Shown one piece after another: positions 6,508 through 9,892 of a DNA stretch of 9,892 bases. The notes beneath the pieces are model-generated. The model was not told the DNA's origin. It made no database searches and worked only from the letters and a program-made list of their open reading frames with translations. Location of the stretch: the NCBI GenBank assembly GCA_030917725.1, contig JAUPUE010000032.1:1-9892 (forward strand), given 5' to 3'. The first letter of the stretch is position 1. Each line of letters starts with the position of its first letter. Origin of the DNA: Patescibacteria group bacterium. Its GTDB lineage: Bacteria; Patescibacteriota; Minisyncoccia; Phycocordibacterales; EsbW-18. The translations under genes and the position numbers were made by a program.

Positions 6508-7497
6508 TTATTGTGTTGTCTCGGCATTTACGAATATGTACCCAGGCTCTCCTAGGAGGAACTCTGTATTTGAGTTTTTCAGTGACGCACGGAGCTTTTC
6601 GAACAATCCTATCATGAGAGTCGAATCATTTTGGTACGCATCGAGTGCCGCTATTGCCATAAGAGGATTGTCCCCCACTTTTGATAGGTCAACAAGGTCG
6701 GTACGCACAGCAATGAGTGCGTTCGTGAGTGCAAGATGCGCGGCTGCTCTGTCGGCAGAGATACCCATGCTCATAAAATTATCAATCGTCGTATCATATT
6801 GTTTAACAACAGTTGCCATGTCGGTCCTGAACTTTTCTGAGTCGGAATTTTGGATATAACCGATCATGACGGCGAACTCGCTTGTGGCCGGTGTGCCGCT
6901 TGTGTTCGTGAGTGCCGCTCCAATAGCATTACCATATGCTTTTGCTGACATTGTCCCGGCGATTATATTGAGATCAGTCGTTGAGAGGATGGGATATACT
7001 CGGTCAAGATCAGCGGTCGAAAGCGCAATCTGTCCTGCCAGCGCAACAGAATCATCCTTGAACGGCACACCTGCTTCTTTGGCAGTGAGAAATTGAGAGA
7101 GGAGAATTTTTCCCGCGAGTTCTGTTGGTGTGGGGGGTGTATCGTCGGGGTCGATGCCACTAAGGACGATTGCGGGAGCGTCTGCCACAGTTTTTTGACG
7201 GTTCTCAACCTCTTGATAGTCTCCAATTCCATCCGCATCACTGTCGGCGCTTACTGGGCTCAATCCCCACAAGGCTTCCTCCCAGTCCTTGAGTCTGTCT
7301 CCGTCGCTGTCCTTTTCCTCTGTTGTGGTACGTGGAGTCGTGTCATTAGAGAGTGTGACCTGCATTGCCGATTCTTTGCCAAAAGAAAACTCACTGCGGA
7401 AGATAACTACCGCGACGACCGTTGCCGCAACCACTATCAAAAGTGAAGCAACCCGCTTGCTTGGCGCGAATGCGCGCGCCTCGGAAACAAAACCCAT
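6508..7497 (-). CDS. Membrane-anchored thrombospondin type-3 repeat (Ca-binding) protein
   Basis: 329 residues from the ATG at 7497; an in-frame GTG at 7506 would add three residues. A single membrane segment at about 16-33 after a basic stretch suggests a short cytoplasmic N-terminus and an exported remainder. Two calcium-loop motifs follow: D63-S-D65-G-D67...D71..E74 and D85-S-D87-A-D89-G...D93..E96, the DxDxDG form of bacterial TSP3 repeats. Residues 110-329 are mostly helical, with no motif I recognise. It is the first gene of the minus-strand run and ends 4 nt before the 949-aa gene, so the two are almost certainly co-transcribed. TSP3 proteins of this size recur beside CPR T4SS genes as I remember them, but their job is unknown; a Ca-stabilised structural or adhesive role outside the membrane is plausible. 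Confidence 0.82.
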   Translation of the reverse strand: MGFVSEARAFAPSKRVASLLIVVAATVVAVVIFRSEFSFGKESAMQVTLSNDTTPRTTTEEKDSDGDRLKDWEEALWGLSPVSADSDADGIGDYQEVENRQKTVADAPAIVLSGIDPDDTPPTPTELAGKILLSQFLTAKEAGVPFKDDSVALAGQIALSTADLDRVYPILSTTDLNIIAGTMSAKAYGNAIGAALTNTSGTPATSEFAVMIGYIQNSDSEKFRTDMATVVKQYDTTIDNFMSMGISADRAAAHLALTNALIAVRTDLVDLSKVGDNPLMAIAALDAYQNDSTLMIGLFEKLRASLKNSNTEFLLGEPGYIFVNAETTQ

Positions 7498-7571
7498 ATA
7501 TGACACATATGATAGTACATCGCGACAAAGTCTACTAAGGAATAAGTGAATATTTTTTCAAATCATGTACG
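7498..7571. promoter_or_regulatory. Divergent intergenic region, presumed to hold both promoters
   Basis: This 74-bp AT-rich gap separates the first gene of the minus-strand T4SS run from the plus-strand peptidoglycan-binding gene, so promoters for both should lie here. On the minus strand TACTAT occurs about 14 nt before the ATG at 7497. On the plus strand TACGAT (7568-7573) ends 10 nt before the in-frame ATG at 7584. Neither has a convincing -35 partner at normal spacing, so specific promoter calls are not justified. Confidence 0.35.
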
Positions 7572-8672
7572 ATGAGAGATACGATGCATGGAGAACTCAC
7601 AACTCACAACCCACAACTCATAACGAAGACCCTCGTGTTTTTGTTGTTGGTCGTAGGTTGTTGGTCAGCGGTGCCTCCCTCCGCACACGCATACACGTTT
7701 TCCCGTGATCTGAAGCTCGGTGACTCTGGAGAAGACGTCCGCGCTCTCCAAATTAGCCTCAATGCCGACGCTCAAACCAGAATTGCGGCCTCAGGTGTTG
7801 GATCTTCGGGCCAAGAAACAGACTTTTTTGGGGAAAAGACGCAATTGGCCGTGATTCGATACCAAAATCTCCATGCTGATGAGATATTGAAGCCTCTTGG
7901 ACTCGCTACGGGGACTGGTTTTGTGGGTACGGCGACCAGAAACAGCCTCAGTGGGGCCGTTGTGACCGGTGACACCACTAAAAAAAGCTTCAGTGAGGCC
8001 GTTGCCGCGTTTGATGCAGCAATCGAAGCCTCTTTGCCCAAGAAAAACGACTCCGTTGCCTCTGTTGAAGATGGGGATGTGCGAAACGAGCAGAGTAAAG
8101 AGCTCTTTTTGGATGCTGTGAGAAGCAGCCTCGTTACGTCGGGCGCTTCTGAAGAAGATATCGAGGTCATCGAGAATTCCATCGAAGACCAATCAAAGAA
8201 GCCAATTACCGGCCTTGTGGATGAGTTTATTGAGGGGCGAAGCCAATTTGATACTGCGACTCGAACGGTTGAGCAAATAAAGCGTGATGTTGAAACAATT
8301 GCCCCAATTGCACAAATGGGGTCGGAAAAACAACTCACCCGATTGTTTCAATGGTTCAATAATCTAAATCCGGCAACTCCCCCGAAGGCTCATGCCCAAC
8401 TGCTCCAACCTGTTGGCGGAATGGTTCTTTATACCTACCTCTGCACATGCAGTTATACGTGGCTTATTATGCTCGGTCTGCCAACCATTGGCCTTATTGA
8501 TTATGAGATAGGTACCCAAGGCTTTGCTTCCTACAACCTTCCCTACGCACGCTACCTTATGGGGCTTTCTACGAGAATCCCAGTTTGCTACATGTATGCC
8601 GGCACTTCATGTGTGCCGATTGTTTCAACATATGGATTGCTTACACCGATCGTCGGGTCGTCTTCCTTCTAG
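7572..8672 (+). CDS. Exported peptidoglycan-binding protein with C-terminal CxC domain
   Basis: 366 residues. A hydrophobic signal (about 20-33) is followed by 'PPSAHA', a good signal peptidase I site before Y41; 'VVGC' at 27-30 also fits a lipoprotein box, so export as a lipoprotein is possible. Residues 43-128 form a PG_binding_1-type domain: 'LKLGDSGEDVRALQISLN', then 'FFGEKTQLAVIRYQ' and 'GTGFVGTATRNSL'. Residues 135-265 are helical and acidic. The last 90 residues after 'AQLLQPVGG' form a beta-rich domain with C291-x-C293, C339 and C347, similar to a C-terminal domain I recall in CPR T4SS-locus proteins. It probably anchors or remodels cell wall around the secretion machine. The ATG at 7584 (Met5), with GAGAG 5 nt upstream, is an alternative start. 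A heptamer ladder encodes residues 8-17. Its stop codon overlaps that of rsmA. Confidence 0.82.
   Translation: MRDTMHGELTTHNPQLITKTLVFLLLVVGCWSAVPPSAHAYTFSRDLKLGDSGEDVRALQISLNADAQTRIAASGVGSSGQETDFFGEKTQLAVIRYQNLHADEILKPLGLATGTGFVGTATRNSLSGAVVTGDTTKKSFSEAVAAFDAAIEASLPKKNDSVASVEDGDVRNEQSKELFLDAVRSSLVTSGASEEDIEVIENSIEDQSKKPITGLVDEFIEGRSQFDTATRTVEQIKRDVETIAPIAQMGSEKQLTRLFQWFNNLNPATPPKAHAQLLQPVGGMVLYTYLCTCSYTWLIMLGLPTIGLIDYEIGTQGFASYNLPYARYLMGLSTRIPVCYMYAGTSCVPIVSTYGLLTPIVGSSSF
7594..7624 (+). repeat. Heptamer ladder inside the 5' end of the peptidoglycan-binding gene
   Basis: Four consecutive 7-bp units (aactcac, aactcac, aacccac, aactcat) plus a partial fifth lie between the start codon and the signal-peptide core. 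Because 7 is not a multiple of 3 they encode a non-repetitive-looking stretch, 'ELTTHNPQLIT'. A G/T-rich 7-bp-periodic run follows at 7643-7663 (gttgttg, gtcgtag, gttgttg), roughly complementary in type, though I could not build a strong stem. The 7-bp period matches the repeats around prgI, while the unit sequence differs. Confidence 0.7.
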
Positions 8673-9445
8673 CCGATAAGTTTCATCCAATTGTCGAACG
8701 AAAGCTCCTCGGGCCGCGCGGTCACGGGGAGTTTTTGTTGCGTGAGGAATTCGACGAGCACTTCTTTTGATACGAGTGGCGGGATGGTACCTGCAAGCTG
8801 TTTTCGTTTCTGTGAGAACGCTTGTTTGATAATCGTGAAGAATCTTTCTTCTTTGTCTGATGAAAGACGGTCGTGTGATATGTCGGTGATAGAAAGAATC
8901 GCAGAATCGACTTTTGGTGCAGGAGAAAAATCGCGTGCAGGTACGGTCATCACAAGCTTTGGTGTTCCGTATGCTTTTACCGAAAGCGAGAGAATGCTCT
9001 CTTTTGCATCTCGTGCAGCGATGCGCGTTGCGACTTCTTTCTGGACAAGCAACACCATGCGCTCGGGTTGTGCGACTTCGGACAAGAATCTGCGGATAAT
9101 CTCTCCGGTGATGTAGTACGGGATGTTTGCAATCAGTTTGTATCTCCCCCGCTGCAATCCGTGTGCGGTCGGATCGAACATCAAAACATCATCGTGTATC
9201 AAAAAGAGACGACCCGATTCGATCTCGCTCGCGAACATTTGTTCCAGCACTTCAATCATGTCGCTGTCTTTTTCGATTGCGATCACTCGTGCACCACTTT
9301 CAAGAAGCGCTTTGGTGAGAGCACCTTTCCCTGGTCCAATCTCGAGCACGACATCATCAGTGGTGAGTTGTGCCGCACTGATAATCTTTGCAATGGCGCG
9401 TTTTGATTTGAGAAAATGTTGTCCGAGGGACTTCTTTGCTTTCAT
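8669..9445 (-). CDS. rsmA: 16S rRNA (adenine-N6,N6)-dimethyltransferase RsmA/KsgA
   Basis: 258 residues, close to the family's usual 260-275. It transfers four methyl groups from S-adenosylmethionine to the two adjacent adenines of the helix 45 loop of 16S rRNA, a late step of small-subunit maturation. The family motifs are all present: 'KKSLGQHFL' (4-12), the SAM-binding 'LEIGPGKGALT' (34-44), acidic E58 ending the second strand, D86 in 'HDDVL', the catalytic 'NIPYYI' (107-112) in place of the common NLPYNI, 'QKEVATRI' (135-142) and 'FSPAPKVDS' (173-181). The C-terminal helical domain is complete. The gene is co-directional with the helicase gene 91 nt upstream but has a terminator-like hairpin between them. 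Its last codons run convergently into the peptidoglycan-binding gene, sharing a CTAG. No ribosome binding site is visible before the ATG. Confidence 0.96.
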   Translation of the reverse strand: MKAKKSLGQHFLKSKRAIAKIISAAQLTTDDVVLEIGPGKGALTKALLESGARVIAIEKDSDMIEVLEQMFASEIESGRLFLIHDDVLMFDPTAHGLQRGRYKLIANIPYYITGEIIRRFLSEVAQPERMVLLVQKEVATRIAARDAKESILSLSVKAYGTPKLVMTVPARDFSPAPKVDSAILSITDISHDRLSSDKEERFFTIIKQAFSQKRKQLAGTIPPLVSKEVLVEFLTQQKLPVTARPEELSFDNWMKLIG

Positions 9446-9496
9446 GGTGTTTAGGTGTAGGTCTTCCGTTCTTTATTGTGCTAAGGCGGCAATTGA

Positions 9497-9532
9497 AAGG
9501 CAACAATTCATTTTCATTTACATTGTCGCCTT
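9497..9532 (-). terminator. Terminator-like hairpin after the helicase gene
   Basis: Arms at 9522-9532 and 9497-9507 pair over 11 bp around a 14-nt loop. Read on the minus strand the pairing is complete with one G-U; on the plus strand that position is an A-C mismatch, which favours minus-strand function. It begins 4 nt after the helicase stop codon. An A-run precedes it, and only a weak TTTC run follows on the minus strand, so termination efficiency is uncertain. The rest of the 9446-9536 spacer shows no gene. Confidence 0.5.
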
Positions 9533-9536
9533 CTTT

Positions 9537-9892
9537 TTACAAATCGTCCCAGTCGATAGTGAGCAGATCTTTCTTACGTGGCGGAACTGGGATACCTGAA
9601 CTGTCGACCGCAGTTACAAGCGCCTCATCGATATCGGTGAGAAAGCGTGACGGGATGTTCACATTGGTCGAGCCAAAGACTGTGCGCACTGATGCATACG
9701 AGAGATGTGCCTGTTCCTTTGCCCGCGTGATGGCAACGTAGAACAATCGTCGCTCCTCTTCCCGTTCCTCGGGTGTCGCGCGCATCTCGCTGCGTTCACT
9801 CGGAAAGAGTCCTTCTTCGAGGCCGGCGATGAAAACATGTTTGAATTCAAGCCCCTTGGCTGCGTGCACGGTCATGAGCTTCACCGACGCTT
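9537..9892 (-). CDS. UvrD/PcrA-type (superfamily 1A) DNA helicase, C-terminal fragment (partial)
   Basis: The last 118 codons of a gene that enters from the right edge; the reading frame is open to position 9892, so an internal GTG or ATG is not its start. Two diagnostic helicase motifs are visible: motif V 'LMTVHAAKGLEF' and motif VI 'EEERRLFYVAITRAKE'. Between them lies 'FIAGLEEGLFP', also typical of the family. These enzymes use ATP to unwind DNA 3' to 5' in nucleotide-excision and mismatch repair and in clearing blocked forks. After motif VI only about 66 residues remain, ending 'TIDWDDL'. The longer C-terminus with a Tudor-like RNA-polymerase-binding fold found in Bacillus PcrA is therefore absent. 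UvrD, PcrA and Rep cannot be told apart from this piece. Confidence 0.92.
   Translation of the reverse strand, partial: ASVKLMTVHAAKGLEFKHVFIAGLEEGLFPSERSEMRATPEEREEERRLFYVAITRAKEQAHLSYASVRTVFGSTNVNIPSRFLTDIDEALVTAVDSSGIPVPPRKKDLLTIDWDDL

Noticed and set aside
6504..6527. Start of the 949-aa protein at the upstream ATG (6527)
   Set aside because: It would overlap the preceding gene by 20 nt and add eight polar residues before the signal segment. The ATG at 6503 gives a 4-nt gap, although neither has a ribosome binding site.
1548..6859. Long plus-strand open frames opposite the minus-strand T4SS genes (for example 1548-2057, 2485-3060, 4280-4867, 5400-5840)
   Set aside because: They lie antisense to well-supported coding regions, have low-complexity or Cys/Arg/Ser-biased composition, and show no recognisable domain.
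7498..7506. GTG at 7506 as start of the TSP3 protein
   Set aside because: An ATG three codons later gives the same protein with a more usual start codon; the evidence between them is thin, so this is a preference only.
9842..9884. Helicase gene starting inside the window at an internal GTG or ATG
   Set aside because: These codons fall inside or at the edge of helicase motif V and the frame is open to the window edge, so the gene is a right-edge partial.
212..9892. Recoded TGA (as in Gracilibacteria or Absconditabacteria), prompted by the absence of TGA among the eight visible stop codons
   Set aside because: All genes are full-length without any in-frame TGA; recoding to glycine would scatter in-frame TGA through them. 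Eight stops are too few to infer avoidance.

Overview
The window most probably comes from a Patescibacteria/CPR bacterium, of the Parcubacteria type. The basis is protein-family style rather than a phylogenetic marker: a PrgI protein, a TrbL/VirB6-like membrane protein with a long secreted head and cytoplasmic tail, a thrombospondin type-3 repeat membrane protein, a peptidoglycan-binding protein ending in a CxC domain, and the first 39 residues of a TraC-like protein. As I recall, these sit together in the type IV secretion (T4SS)-like locus of CPR genomes. The standard code fits, because no frame needs TGA read through. None of the eight visible start codons has a strong Shine-Dalgarno sequence.

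Layout. 1-116 (-): N-terminus of a TraC-like T4SS protein running off the left edge. 117-211: short spacer with 7-bp repeats forming a hairpin. 212-634 (+): PrgI/VirB3-like inner-membrane protein. 635-695: second heptamer hairpin. 696-7497 (-): four closely spaced genes, transcribed in this order: TSP3 Ca-binding membrane protein, 949-aa multidomain surface protein (T4SS-type N-module, jelly-roll domain, Gly-rich linker, helical C-terminal domain), VirB6-like channel protein with four Cys/His repeats, and a 192-aa protein with a Pro/Ala-rich tail. 7498-7571: divergent intergenic region. 7572-8672 (+): exported peptidoglycan-binding protein with a heptamer ladder inside its 5' end. 8669-9445 (-): rsmA (ksgA). 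9446-9536: spacer with a terminator-like hairpin. 9537-9892 (-): C-terminus of a UvrD/PcrA-type helicase. There is no gene-free stretch over 300 bases and I see no tRNA, rRNA, CRISPR array or transposase.

How it fits together. The left 8.7 kb looks like part of a cell-envelope secretion or DNA-transfer machine: PrgI and the VirB6-like protein would form the inner-membrane channel, the peptidoglycan-binding protein would act at the wall, and the TSP3 and jelly-roll proteins would face outwards. The energising VirB4 ATPase is not in view and would be expected to the left of position 1. The right end is housekeeping (rRNA methylation and DNA repair helicase).

The most striking point is that prgI sits where I would expect it in gene order, between the 192-aa gene and the TraC-like gene, but on the opposite strand. 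It is bracketed by heptamer repeats that include a perfect 12-bp inverted pair (131-142 and 675-686). This could be an old inversion or a reversible one.
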